From NCBI GenBank assembly GCA_003427395.1, contig BFEA01001083.1:81256-120425 (forward strand): a stretch of DNA of 39,170 bases, read 5' to 3'. Under the pieces are notes generated by a model. It worked only from the letters and a program-made list of their open reading frames with translations, was not told the origin of the DNA and made no database searches. The stretch's first letter is position 1, and the number at the start of each line of letters is the position of its first letter. The DNA comes from Chara braunii. Lineage: Eukaryota > Streptophyta > Charophyceae > Charales > Characeae. Both the position numbers and the translations under genes were made by a program. Of this stretch, positions 1 through 9,580 are shown one piece after another.

Positions 1-65
<65 letters not shown>
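1..65. repeat. (AC)n microsatellite
   Basis: Uninterrupted AC dinucleotides run from the window edge to about position 65, so the array may continue outside the window. Degenerate CA-rich sequence follows to about 125. Confidence 0.98.
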
Positions 66-68
<3 letters not shown>

Positions 69-166
69 ACGCCTGGTACACGCACACCTACGCAAACACA
101 CGCACATACACACACGTGCACGCACACTCCACACAGAGGAGCGGGTAAAAGTGTTCTTAACAAAAG

Positions 167-168
<2 letters not shown>

Positions 169-205
<37 letters not shown>

Positions 206-248
206 GCGCGTGCGCGCGCGCGCGCACACACACGCACACACGCACACA
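169..248. repeat. (CT)n then (CG/CA)n compound microsatellite
   Basis: About 35 bp of CT dinucleotides (169-203) pass directly into alternating CG, TG and CA steps (204-248). The second half is a strict purine-pyrimidine alternation, the composition that favours Z-DNA. No gene is associated. Confidence 0.95.
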
Positions 249-943
249 TGCATTTGACAGAGCATCTCTCACATTTGTAAAGTTTCAACTCGCTATCTGA
301 CCGACCTTTGCTATTCCAGAGGCAAGCCCATTTGGAATGCAGAAAATATAATTACCAGGTGGGGGCTGTAACAGGCTGTGTCGTCGTGCCTGCCTGAGGT
401 TCTCAGCGTTTAAGCTGACATGGGGAAAGGGGGGCGGGGGAGATCGTTGTCAAACATGTCAGTGTTCGTCAGAATCCCAACCTGATCGCGATCGTCTGAC
501 ATATACAAGTACACAGACGGTCGTGCATACGCCAGCCCCTCCGCCCAGGAGGGGGGAAATGTATTTTCGTCTGCCTAAGGGGACACGCCTGGGAGGAGGG
601 AGGAAAGGGAAGGGAGAAAGGGTGGGGGCGCGGAGAGAAGACGATATGGGCGAACTACTGAGTGCGTGTAAGCGCGCGAGATGGGGGCTAAGGGCATGCC
701 ACAATTCAATTTTTTTAACCGATTTTTATGGTCCTTTAGAACTGAATATTTCATAATAGTTGCAGGCCAGGGCCATACGCCTGGACTCTGTCGTCAGTCT
801 GTGCCCTTGGTAATAATCTATGCAGACCAAACGGTTCAATATCGCGGGGTTTACATTTGCTCCTCTCTCCATCTTTCTTTCTCTACTTCACATTCATCGA
901 ACTCACGGTGATTGATTGACTGTTGTTTACTACCTTCTTTCTC
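249..943. other. No gene recognised
   Basis: Mixed-composition DNA with G-rich patches around 420-440 and 545-630. Short overlapping ORFs exist on both strands but show no domain, no consistent frame and no repeat identity that I recognise. Confidence 0.5.
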
Positions 944-1034
944 CGAATACGACATAGGGTCATTATAGGTGCCCACGAATACGACATAGGATCATTATAG
1001 GTGCCCCGAATAGGATATAAGGTCATTATAGGTG
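944..1034. repeat. Three-copy ~31-bp tandem repeat
   Basis: Three consecutive copies start at 944, 976 and 1007. Each contains CGAATA..GA.ATA followed by TCATTATAGGTG. The first two differ at only a few positions and the third is shorter and more diverged. Function unknown. Confidence 0.9.
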
Positions 1035-1813
1035 TATTTAGACCGAAAGAGACCCCCTAAAAAACAGTTAAAATGACTGTACGTTGTATTTGCGTGAAGA
1101 AGCCAGTGACTTGAGCGACAACTTATGTGTGGATCAACCACTCAGAACAAGACGTAGGGCAAACTCACACTAGCACTTTCCTGAACGGATCTGACCGCAG
1201 TTATGGCCATACCTGGATAAACATGATCGCGATCACGTCCAGATCTTAACATAGATATATACACACAACATTTTCATTGTCTGCCACATATGACGTATGA
1301 AATATGGAAAATTGCGTATTTGTTCGCATGCTTACATGCAAAAGCAGAAACAGTTATCCAACAGACTTCAAACAATCAATACATAAAGCAAACAGAGGTA
1401 AAATTATTTGTTTATTTTGGTTTATGCAGTTCAATGAAAGCCTATTAAATAGCTGATGAAAGTAAAACATGAAGCTATGCCCTAAGAGAAAATTTTATTT
1501 TCAACACAGAACATATACATACATAGATGCATATACACACATACAAACATTGTGAAGTGTCGAAGGAGCAACGAAAGAGTACAAGGGCCTCCCATGCACA
1601 ACATACCATTAGTCTAGCACACATAAGCATTCAATAGTCAAAATCACAGGCGTTGAGCCACGACTTCATGTTGATTTATGGATTGCATGTTTTTTTTCCC
1701 CATAAATCAGCTGCTTATTGCCCTCGCTCCATTTCCATTTTGGAGAGCATCAATCCAGTTTCTTCACAAACACTCATTCTCGAGTTTTTTTTTTCAACAT
1801 TTCAAAGGAAGGA
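1035..1813. other. No gene recognised
   Basis: AT-leaning DNA with a 12-bp palindrome at 1224-1235 and T-rich tracts near 1690 and 1783. A 61-codon ORF (1653-1838) has no recognisable feature and runs into the tandem repeat that follows, so I do not call it a gene. Confidence 0.5.
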
Positions 1814-2211
1814 TATAACAAAAACACAAAGACCCTAAGTGTAGGCCCTATTGATTTTAACCAATGTTGACTAAAAACCCTAAGTGAAGGTTATTGATTG
1901 TCATCGATGTTCACTAAAGCCCTAAGCAAAGAGTATAATTGCACATTCAAGCCCTAAGTGAAGGCTACAATTGAAACATGCAAGAGAAAAGCAATTAAGC
2001 GATGAAAGCGCTATAACAAAAAGACAAAGACCCTAAGTGAAGGCCTTATTGATTCTAACCGATGTTGACTAAAAGCCCTAAGTGAAGGTTATTGATTCTC
2101 ATCGATGTTGACTAAAAACCCTAAGCAAAGACTATAATTGCACATTCAAGCCCTAAGTGAAGGCTATAATTCAAATGTGCAAGATACAAGCAATTAAGCG
2201 ATGAAAACGCT
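1814..2211. repeat. 198-bp two-copy higher-order repeat
   Basis: Copies start at 1814 and 2012 (period 198). Each unit holds four shorter blocks in the same order, each containing CCCTAAG followed by TGAAGG or CAAAG, separated by blocks that include ATTGATT and CGATGTT. The unit closes with GCAATTAAGCGATGAAA. The nested order shows that a set of short motifs was duplicated as a block. CCCTAA resembles telomere repeats only by chance here, since it is not in uninterrupted tandem. Confidence 0.9.
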
Positions 2212-2212
2212 A

Positions 2213-2500
2213 AGATACTTAGCAAACATCCCTGCCCAAAACCCCTCATTTGTTCATAAAACCTCATTGTGGAGATTTTTTTTCATCTCAATCATGTAGT
2301 AGTGGTTTAGATTAACAAGTTGATAAAATTCCAAAGATACTAACCAAACATTATTGCCCAGAACCCCTCATTTCTTAACGAAAACTCATTCTTGAGATTT
2401 TTTTTCCCTTCAGCCATATATTAATGGTTTAAATGAACAACCACAAACAAAAACCATAATTGAAAGTCCATAAGTTAAGATACTAAGCAATCACCATACA
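2213..2500. repeat. 122-bp tandem repeat, two copies plus a partial
   Basis: Copies begin at 2213 and 2335 with AGATACT, each followed by AAACCCCTCATTT-like or AGAACCCCTCATTT-like sequence and a GAGATTTTTTTT tract. A partial third start lies near 2477. An isolated related tract (CTCATTCTCGAG plus T-run) is at about 1770, inside the region before the 198-bp repeat. Confidence 0.8.
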
Positions 2501-2692
2501 CGAATGTTAAACCTAGAGCATGATGACCCTAAACGAAGGACATCTTGATTAAATAACTATCTCTATTCATTATTTTTTAAATATACTAAAGCCAAACATA
2601 TATTGTGGTTTTGTTTTTTTCTTTTTCGTTTATGTTTTGATGTTTCTATAGGTTTATTAGAGACGAAGATAAATATAACAAGTACAAATAAC

Positions 2693-3612
2693 CAATTGCC
2701 ATAATATCTTGACCGACTTCGGGCCTAAGAAGAAAAACAAGCTCGCACACGACAAATCGTTTACACCACCACAAAAGAGATCCTTAACTACATCAACCGA
2801 CCAGAAAAAGATACATCATGGATTATTATACAGAAAGGATTGGTAGTAGACATAGAAACACGATAATATTTAAACAAGCAACTGCTTAGTCTTTACTTGG
2901 GTGACATAGATCAGCCACAAGCAGTTGAAGTTGTTCATGCAGCTCTAAAAAAAAAGATGGAAAAACTCGCTTTTATATTCTACCTTTATTAAAAAAAAAA
3001 ACAGTGTATTATTTAAGATTACAACATGAACTATCGTCAATTGGTTCGTGCATTACATTCAAACGATGCACGAAACTTGTTAGATTTGGTTATTCATAAA
3101 TAACATGTTTTAACGCAAACATAAGATTTATGGATCCTATGCCAAAGTTAGTACAACAGTTAAATAAGTCTCAATATGCAGCATCAACATTATTAGAAAT
3201 TAGCAATTATACAAAAACGATTACGTCAGACCATAAACTACATAGTCATATTTTATCACCAACAACGCAAACAACAAAGCAAACATATTGCGAAACAGAT
3301 ACGACAAAAGTTGATGAAGCAATTGTTGAATAATTAAAACAAGATACGATTGAAGCAATTGGAGTAAGCCCAATATTGGAGACAGATACAGGCACTTCGT
3401 TTACGACGACTTCAAATCGAATAACACGCATCAATGGCGTAGTGAATGGTGCAAGTCCACATGATATGCCGCACCTAGCAGTAATCAAAAGGCGAAATGC
3501 ATGTGATTTTAATGACTCCTTAAAATTTTGTAAAATTTACAGCAGAATCGAAGTAGACAATATATATATATACTATTATAAAACAATATATATATTTTCA
3601 GTCAAATTTTAA
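2693..3612 (+). pseudogene. Unidentified AT-rich protein remnant, broken
   Basis: A + strand frame runs from about 2693 to 3103 and includes readable stretches such as TSWIIIQKGLVVDIETR and LGDIDQPQAVEVVHAALKKK, broken by several TAA codons. Coding-like sequence resumes at 3130 in another frame (ATG 3130), with one TAA at 3331-3333 before it continues as LKQDTIEAIGVSP and ends at 3612. The stretches look protein-like (charged, non-repetitive, with Q and E next to the stops), but I do not recognise the family. It lies just upstream of the Helitron in the same AT-rich island, so it could be part of that element, captured cargo or an older insertion. Confidence 0.4.
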
Positions 3613-3964
3613 TTATAAAAAATTATTTATTTTTCGATAAACATTAGCGTCAAACCTTGTGTTCATTCACAAACACACACATACACAAACTCACTCTTTC
3701 TTTTCTTTCTTTTGCTTCCTAATCCTTTTCTTCGACTTTTTTTTTCTCGTTTTTCCCCCCCCCCCTTTTTTTCCCTCTATATTTGCTCCCCTTCTTTCTG
3801 CTTACAATATTACCTAAATCTACCTCATATCAAATGGATATATGAAACAAACAAACAAAAAATCAAATTTATTTATATTAAAAAAAATTGATAAACATAT
3901 TTGAATGATTATCTTTTGCTTGTGTATTGCAGATACACAATTACTAAATATGATATAGATAAAT
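3613..3964. other. AT-rich spacer with polypyrimidine tract
   Basis: Contains a long pyrimidine-rich tract on the + strand (about 3690-3805) that includes a run of 12 or more C residues after T-rich sequence, flanked by AT-rich DNA. No gene seen. Confidence 0.6.
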
Positions 3965-4321
3965 ATGACTATATATCTATTTCAAAGTACATACAACATG
4001 TCTTCAAGCAATCAAAAGTGTCAATTGATTCGCAAAATGCTACATTCAAAAATTATTCAAAGTATGCGACATCTTCAAACATTATTTAAAATTCAAGAAG
4101 CGATAAGGACAGTAGACGCTTCCGATTCATATTTTCAACATGTACAAACAGATATGCAGCTACATGATAAAACTACACAAACAAAACATCAAGTATCGAT
4201 TATAATCAATTCTTCGACAGATTACTTTCAACTTACTGCAATAGAAAAATGGTGTTATGATCCGATCATGATACCTCTGATCCAATTCAAAGATTCATCG
4301 ACTATGAACAACAAGGACTAA
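3965..4321 (+). CDS. Small unidentified AT-rich ORF
   Basis: An uninterrupted 118-codon + strand ORF in the AT-rich island. An internal ATG at about 3998 (MSSSNQKCQLIRKML) is an equally plausible start. The product is rich in Gln, His, Ser and Thr with no signal peptide, membrane segment or motif that I recognise. Its beginning (QLIRKMLHS) weakly resembles the QLVRALHSN stretch near 3036 in the broken ORF upstream, so the two could be distant paralogues, but that rests on a few residues. In such AT-rich DNA a 118-codon ORF is uncommon but not decisive. Confidence 0.35.
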   Translation: MTIYLFQSTYNMSSSNQKCQLIRKMLHSKIIQSMRHLQTLFKIQEAIRTVDASDSYFQHVQTDMQLHDKTTQTKHQVSIIINSSTDYFQLTAIEKWCYDPIMIPLIQFKDSSTMNNKD

Positions 4322-4660
4322 ATTTTTATTTCTCAAGTTCAATATACATTTTTTCAACAAATATATTTTTCAATCATTATTGTATTACTATTCATTTTTT
4401 TTTTTTTTAATGCAAACATATATATTTTAATATTTTTATTTATATATATATATATGCAAACAATTGTAAATATAAACACATAAACACATAAACACATAGT
4501 AGATTTTTTTTTTTTTTTTAAACCTATTTTGTTTTTCTATTTTTATAACATTTATTTATATTTTTTTATAACAAATAAATATATGTATATATATTATATA
4601 ATTCATTTAAAAGAACTTTCTTAAAATTTTTACCCAGTCTCTTCTGTACATAAGGCCTCA
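4322..4660. other. AT-rich non-coding spacer
   Basis: Dominated by T-runs, (TA)n near 4441-4454 and a short TAAACACA repeat near 4475. No coding signal. Confidence 0.6.
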
Positions 4661-4960
4661 AACTTTTTAATTTATACATTTTTATTTATTTTCCTTTCTT
4701 TACACCTTTCTAACTTTTTCCGTTTCTCTGTATTTAAATTTTCCTTCTTTCTTGCCAATGATTTATAATTAATATTTTAATTCTATATATAAAACAACAT
4801 CTATTTCATAAAACTTTTAATTTATACATTTTAATCTACTTTTTTTTTTTTACACCTTTCTAAATTTTTCCTTTTCTGTCTATTTAAATCTTCCTCCTTT
4901 TTTGCCAATGATTTATAATTTGTATTTTAATTTTATATATCAAACAACATCCATTTCATA
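4661..4960. repeat. 150-bp direct tandem duplication
   Basis: Copy one starts at 4661 and copy two at 4811. Shared landmarks are TTAATTTATACATTTT, TTACACCTTTCTAA, TTGCCAATGATTTATAATT and AAACAACATC.ATTTCAT in the same order. The copies differ by scattered substitutions and T-run length changes. Confidence 0.9.
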
Positions 4961-5157
4961 CTTATGTTCTTCTTTATTGTTTTCTTTTAATGTATATATG
5001 ATTGATTGTTTTTTTTGCATGATATAATATGACAAACGCTCAAAAATTACCTTTGAGGTAAAAGTCTACATATTTTTTTTTTTAAATATATTAGAAAATA
5101 TTTTGAAGAAAATATATTATTATTTATAATTTTTAGCACTTTACAAAACAAAACAAA
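4961..5157. other. AT-rich leader before the Helitron reading frames
   Basis: T-rich and A-rich DNA directly upstream of the first Helitron-type ORF. I could not place a Helitron 5' terminus (TC) or a promoter with confidence. Confidence 0.35.
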
Positions 5158-5620
5158 ATGAATACAATAAATCATAATTTCACAAATAATATCATAAGCA
5201 ATTTAATAAATAAAAAAGAAGAATATCTACAAAAATGTAAAGAAACATATCTTTCACATAATGAAATAATAGATGCAAAAGAAAAAAGTTTAAAAAAATT
5301 ACGCCAAACATATAATAATAATGAATATGAAAAACAAAAACGTTTGGAAAAACGACGTCAAACATATCATAATAATAAACAACACATTAAAAAAAAAAAA
5401 ACGACTTGCATATCATAACAAAAAAACACAATATTATAAAAAATATAAAAATCCACTGAAAAAAAAAAAAAAAAAAGAACAAAAACCTAACCAAAAAGGA
5501 ATTCCAATTAACCACACATGTTTGAAAATACTCGCACGTCAACCACCATTAAATAAAAAAAAATTTCTTTCAAGCTTTAAACCTATTACACAAAAAACCC
5601 ACAAAATTTTGATGAGTTGA
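5158..5620 (+). pseudogene. Helitron protein N-terminus: basic repeat region
   Basis: The ORF from ATG 5158 encodes 86 residues rich in Lys, Asn and Gln, with a repeated pattern: KETYLSHNE, RQTYNNNEYEKQK, RQTYHNNKQHIKK (spacing about 20 residues). Lys-rich repeats of the type R-x-x-Y-x-x-N are typical at the N-terminus of many animal and protist Helitron proteins. The frame shifts in an A-run at about 5390-5400, after which another frame reads on to about 5620. The A-runs make both natural frameshift and assembly error possible. Function in the family is unknown; nucleic-acid binding is a guess from charge. Confidence 0.6.
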
Positions 5621-5795
5621 AAAATAATCTGAATCTAAATGGTCTAATGGGATAAATACTACACAAAAAAAATAAAACAACACAAAAACCTAACGAAAAA
5701 GGAATTCCAATTAAAAACACACGTTTGAAAACTCGTGTACGTCAACAAACATCAAGTAATAAAAGATTTTTTTTTTCAATTTCAACCTATTATAA
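5481..5795 (+). repeat. ~203-bp spaced direct duplication inside the Helitron 5' coding region
   Basis: Segments 5481-5590 and 5684-5795 share AAAAACCTAAC.AAAAAGGA, ATTCCAATTA, ACACA.GTTTGAAAA, ACGTCAAC and CAACCTATTA-like or AAACCTATTA-like ends. Both would encode KPN-KGIPI followed by a basic stretch, so a piece of coding sequence was duplicated. Confidence 0.8.
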
Positions 5796-5847
5796 AAAAT
5801 AAAAATAAAAAAAATTAAAAGAGTTAATAAATAATTGAAGTTCAACT

Positions 5848-6512
5848 TCTTTAGCAGAAAGAATATGTTGTGTATATGACAAATTTGAACAACAATCTAA
5901 TTTATTCACTCATTCTATAAAAGATAATAAAACATTGCAATGTATGCAAGCATGTTTATATTGTCCAGAAGACAACTTACCTATACCTTTAAAACAATAC
6001 TATGACTGCTTAAATATACCATCCGCATTCACAAATATCATGCTTTCAAGAGCAGACATCAAAATCACAAATACAGATATCACATTTCATATATATGCGT
6101 ACAATGGAACACATCATTATTTAAAAAAACAAATCAACCACAACTCCCAAAATTTGCAATAGCTAATCATTTTTTTAATGGTCGTTTACCATCTACAATT
6201 TTTTCTCCAACATGACCAGAAATAGTAATGACAAGTCCCATCACTATTTCAGCACAAACAAGAATTATGTAAGGCGACTTACATTGTGGAATTCGTTCGC
6301 ATTTATTACTTTTTGATGTTATTCCAAGACCACGGGCAACTTTATTGTCACGCCAACTTAATAAAGATGCAATTTATAAAATAATTTTCGCAAGACCTTT
6401 TACAAATGATCAATTTACACGAATTAAAAAATTAGATATTGTACGACATCATGTTGTTTTAAAATTACTTTTATTTTATAAATAATATAATCTTTTTTAT
6501 AATGATATAAAA
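5848..6512 (+). pseudogene. Helitron DUF6570-like region
   Basis: Reads SLAERICCVYDKF, then (from 5935) a 75-residue open stretch with LYCPEDNLPIP, then in a shifted frame ANHFFNGRLPSTIF, GDLHCGIRSHLLLFD, KIIFARPFTNDQF, LDIVRHHVVLKLLLFYK and YNLFYNDIK. The order NG-x-LP, then the IRG/H-like motif, then VRR-x-x-V-x-x-x-L-x-W-x-K-x-x-N-x-x-Y matches the domain that precedes the Rep nuclease in many Helitron proteins (DUF6570). Premature stops are at about 6213 (TGA), 6268 (TAA) and 6480 (TAA), and the frame changes near 6160 and 6513. Domain function is not established. Confidence 0.65.
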
Positions 6513-7140
6513 TAAATCTGTAGTTAATGAAATTTCAATGCAATCTGATGACTTTATTCCTGCGTCAGTCATTGATCATATAAATGATGGACATATAACT
6601 AAAATATACACAATGAGCAAGACGCTATAAATGGTCCTACGGATTGTTTTGATAAAAAAACTTACATAGAAAAACCAGTAATTTTTAGTCATTCAACAAC
6701 AACAATTCATGATTTCATAAAACAACAAATTATACATCAACATACTCAACAAATTAATGATACAAGTTTTTTTACAGTGAATTCTTCTTCGAAATTTGTA
6801 AATGCATTTGATCTAGCATCAGATGCAAAAATGTCTCCTCACCTTTTTCTGTTTGGAAGAGGTTTTGCTAAAAAATTCGATCGAAGAGTTTTTGTATTAA
6901 AAAAAAATTGTATCAAACATTATTGCTTACAGATAATTTGCACAAGATCATCGCTACGTGTTGGCTTCATTCGATAAACTAGCACTTCATCGAGGTTACA
7001 CAATGACAAGTATAACTTGCAATTCTCATCCTTTATCACATAAAGCAATATTAAATATTATAAAATAACAATTAAGACTTGACATAGAAAACAATCGCCG
7101 AAAACATTGTGGTCATCCACCATTACGTATCTCTGAAACA
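6513..7140 (+). pseudogene. Helitron linker and start of the Rep module
   Basis: After a one-base frame change in an A-run near 6513, the sequence reads NKSVVNEISMQSDDFIP. From 6777 an open stretch gives KFVNAFDLASDAKMSPHLFL and FGRGFAKKFDRR, which corresponds to the Helitron motif with FP-x-LFP-x-G-x-G followed by basic residues. Another frame change in the A-run at about 6899 leads to LLLTDNLHKDHRYVLASFDK, then SHKAILNI and QLRLDIENNRRKH. These are the residues that normally lead into the Helitron-like N domain (DxRF-x-x-D-x-x-F-x-F). No ORF spans the segment. Confidence 0.6.
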
Positions 7141-7780
7141 GTGAATACATTTTTAAAAATTATTGAATGCAGTGTAGCATACATTTGGGAAAGCAACGCG
7201 GAACGTCGTGCTCGACGACAAGAAGCATTTGCAACGTGCGATCGATTTGGCCAACCAAGTCTTTTTTTAACAACAACACAAAACACAGATATGTTATTAA
7301 CATTTGCATTCTATGCAGACACTTTAAGCATAACAGACTTTCTAAATGCATTTGAACATACACCGCACATACCATTATCTCAACTCAAATTTGTCTCAAT
7401 GATTGATAACATCGCATCAATAAGACTATTTGATTGTTTGATAAACAAATTTTTAAAAACAGTCATTGAATTCAATAAAAAAAAAAAAAAAAATTCACTA
7501 AACAGAGGATTATTCAGACACGTCAATGCGTACTATGGCATGGTAGAAACGTAAGGACATGGAACATTACATCTTCATTGCATAATTTGGTTGAAAAGTG
7601 TTCCGCCCACTACAAACGTTTTTTATCAACTACAAAAATTCACAACTAATTTGCATACCACTATCACAAATTATGTTGATACTATTGTCATAACTTCGAT
7701 TCCACATACAATTTCTAATCCAGCATGTTCTACTTGTCATAAGGAAGGACGATGTCATGTTTCAGTTTCAAATAAATAAT
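7081..7780 (+). pseudogene. Helitron Rep nuclease domain, HUH motif
   Basis: This is the endonuclease that nicks and transfers the transposon end during rolling-circle transposition. The 137-codon ORF (7141-7554) carries FGQPSLFLTTTQNTDMLL, matching the family pattern G-x-P-x-LF-x-T-x-T-x-N, then IRLFDCLINKFLKTVIEF and GLFRHVNAYYGMVET. A TAA (7552-7554) falls where relatives have Gln, and the frame then continues as GHGTLHLHCIIWL. The two metal-binding His codons of the HUH motif are intact at 7570-7572 and 7576-7578. The poly-A at about 7477-7492 is in frame here. Only the stop prevents readthrough in this stretch. Confidence 0.88.
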
Positions 7781-8460
7781 AACTCATATCGCTCACCTTT
7801 TAAAAAAATCAAGACTCAAAATATTTAAAAGAACCAATAAGTGAATTATGCAAAAAATGTCAAAAAAAAGTTAGCTCGCAACACTTATTACACCAAACCA
7901 TTTTCAAAACAACAAAAAATAATACATTACTTTTATTACAAAATCAAGATACTCCTTCAAATACTTACAAAACAAATATAAAAGACTCAATTCACATAAA
8001 TGAATATTCACAACTACTTCTCAATATGCCACCAAACGCAAACCATAACAAGCTTCAAAGTAATTATTTCAAATCAAATATATGTTTACTTGTTTACCTC
8101 GTACAAACCCATCATAGGGCACATACGACATCATGTTTGAAAAAATCACGATGCACGAAAACAGATAAAGTTTGACGATATTTATATCCTCGAACACATC
8201 AAGAACGAACCATACTTACACCTTCAAGTATTGAATTACAACGCACTTTTGGACACGAATACATTAATAATTATAACGATGTCATTCGTGCAACTTTTAA
8301 ATGTAATCAGAACACAGAACTCTCATTCAGAGATGTTGAAGCTAGCAATCGTATATATTACGCTTGTAAATACACTACGAAAGATCAACATAAAAGCGAA
8401 TGTAGTGTTGCTTTGCAATTAGATGCATTTGATGCAAGACAAAAACGAGAGAAATAAGCG
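7781..8460 (+). pseudogene. Helitron Rep, C-terminal part with Y-x3-Y catalytic motif
   Basis: Reads ISELCKKCQKKV, then a region ending KTDKV, TGA (8173-8175), RYLYPRTHQERTI. In relatives the CRY/F-x-x-P-R motif has Cys at the stop position. It continues as IELQRTFGHEYINNYND and EASNRIYYACKYTTKDQ. The latter holds the Tyr pair of the Helitron Rep: Tyr codons at 8359-8361 and 8371-8373, spaced Y-x3-Y, followed by TTK. Both tyrosines that form the covalent DNA link in active Helitrons are thus preserved. It ends AFDARQKREK and a TAA at about 8456. Confidence 0.8.
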
Positions 8461-9160
8461 GAAAAACATGAACCTATGATCGCAAATACAAAAGTATGTA
8501 GACGACTAACATCACAAATGTTCAAAGTGACAAACAAACAAGAAGTTGCTGGTCCATTATGTGCTTTGTATATAATTATACAATCTTGTGCATATACAAG
8601 TCACTATTATACTTTTTTGATCCTTAATGAAATGCTCAAACAACTTTTAGAAAACACAGAAACAAAATGTATCAAAGAACACGACAATGATGTTTATGCA
8701 ATTATTCATCCTTTAAACGATTACAAATTTTGACCACATTCGTTTTCTTACTTTCTCTTTGTGCATTCACTTCATATTTTTTAGAAAAAATATTCTGCAA
8801 CTGATTTAATGTTCATAAAAAATCACCCATTATGTAAATCAAAATGTCTCGGTCGATATAAGATTCCACAACTACCAAATATTCCATCAGGATCCCACAT
8901 TTCTCTTTATGAAACATGCAAAACACCAGAAGAATTAACTCGTCATGCTCAACTAACTCTATTATTATTCAAACCATGCCATGACATTCAAGATTTACTA
9001 CTTAACAACACTGATTGGCAAACATAATTCCTTCAATATCACAATATCATGCCTATTTCTGATCGTTAAATATACTTAAACATGCAAGATTACCAAATCA
9101 CATGAAAACAAGCAGTCGAAGTCCAAGCAAATTGACCAACTTACGCAACTACAGATACAA
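8461..9160 (+). pseudogene. Helitron Rep-helicase connecting region
   Basis: The open stretch 8476-8733 encodes NKQEVAGPLCALYII and AYTSHYYTFLIL, matching the Helitron segment (QE-V-x-x-P-x-x-x-x-Y-L and Y-x-S-H-x-F). It ends NDYKF, TGA (8731-8733), PHS, where relatives read DY-x-x-RP; a CGA to TGA change would explain the stop. The next stretch (8809-9027) reads FIKNHPLC, VP-like IPQLPNIP, and LTLLLFKPCHDIQDLL, matching HP-L and LFKPW-x-x-x-x-DL. Further stops (TAA 9025, then TAA, TGA, TGA to about 9135) sit within readable sequence such as IYLNMQDYQIT and KQAVEVQAN. Confidence 0.75.
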
Positions 9161-9580
9161 TGCAAGAAGATGATACCAATTCAACAATAAATGACAAAAA
9201 ATTTAAAACACAAACAAATATTACGAATGAAGATTATGACGATTTCTACTTTTCTAATTCTGACAACATAAATTTTATAAATGATATACAAAATTCAATA
9301 AAAACTGTAAAGGATCCCTATTCATTTCTCAATGATTCCTACGACACAACCATTTACCAAACACAAAACATCTCCATATCATACACTTATGATTCAAACA
9401 GCAGAAAAAACATCCAAAACATTCATGAATATAAATCCACAAAACAAACCATTATTAGATATATTAAAAACTCAAAATTTCAACGACATTTCAACTTTAC
9501 AGGCATGACAAAAAACTCATAACCTTACCAATACTAATTAATCTTTGTGACAATACCCTGAAAATTATCCTTGGCATGAT
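9160..9580 (+). pseudogene. Helitron acidic/Asn-rich linker before helicase
   Basis: A 120-codon open stretch rich in Asn, Asp, Ser and Tyr with no recognisable fold. Its position between the Rep tail and helicase motif I is normal for a low-complexity linker in Helitron proteins. It ends at a TAA near 9520, and a short unreadable segment follows before the helicase. Confidence 0.5.

Noticed and set aside
1814-2211. CCCTAA-like words suggesting telomere DNA
   Set aside because: The words are spaced within a 198-bp repeat, not an uninterrupted TTAGGG- or TTTAGGG-type array.
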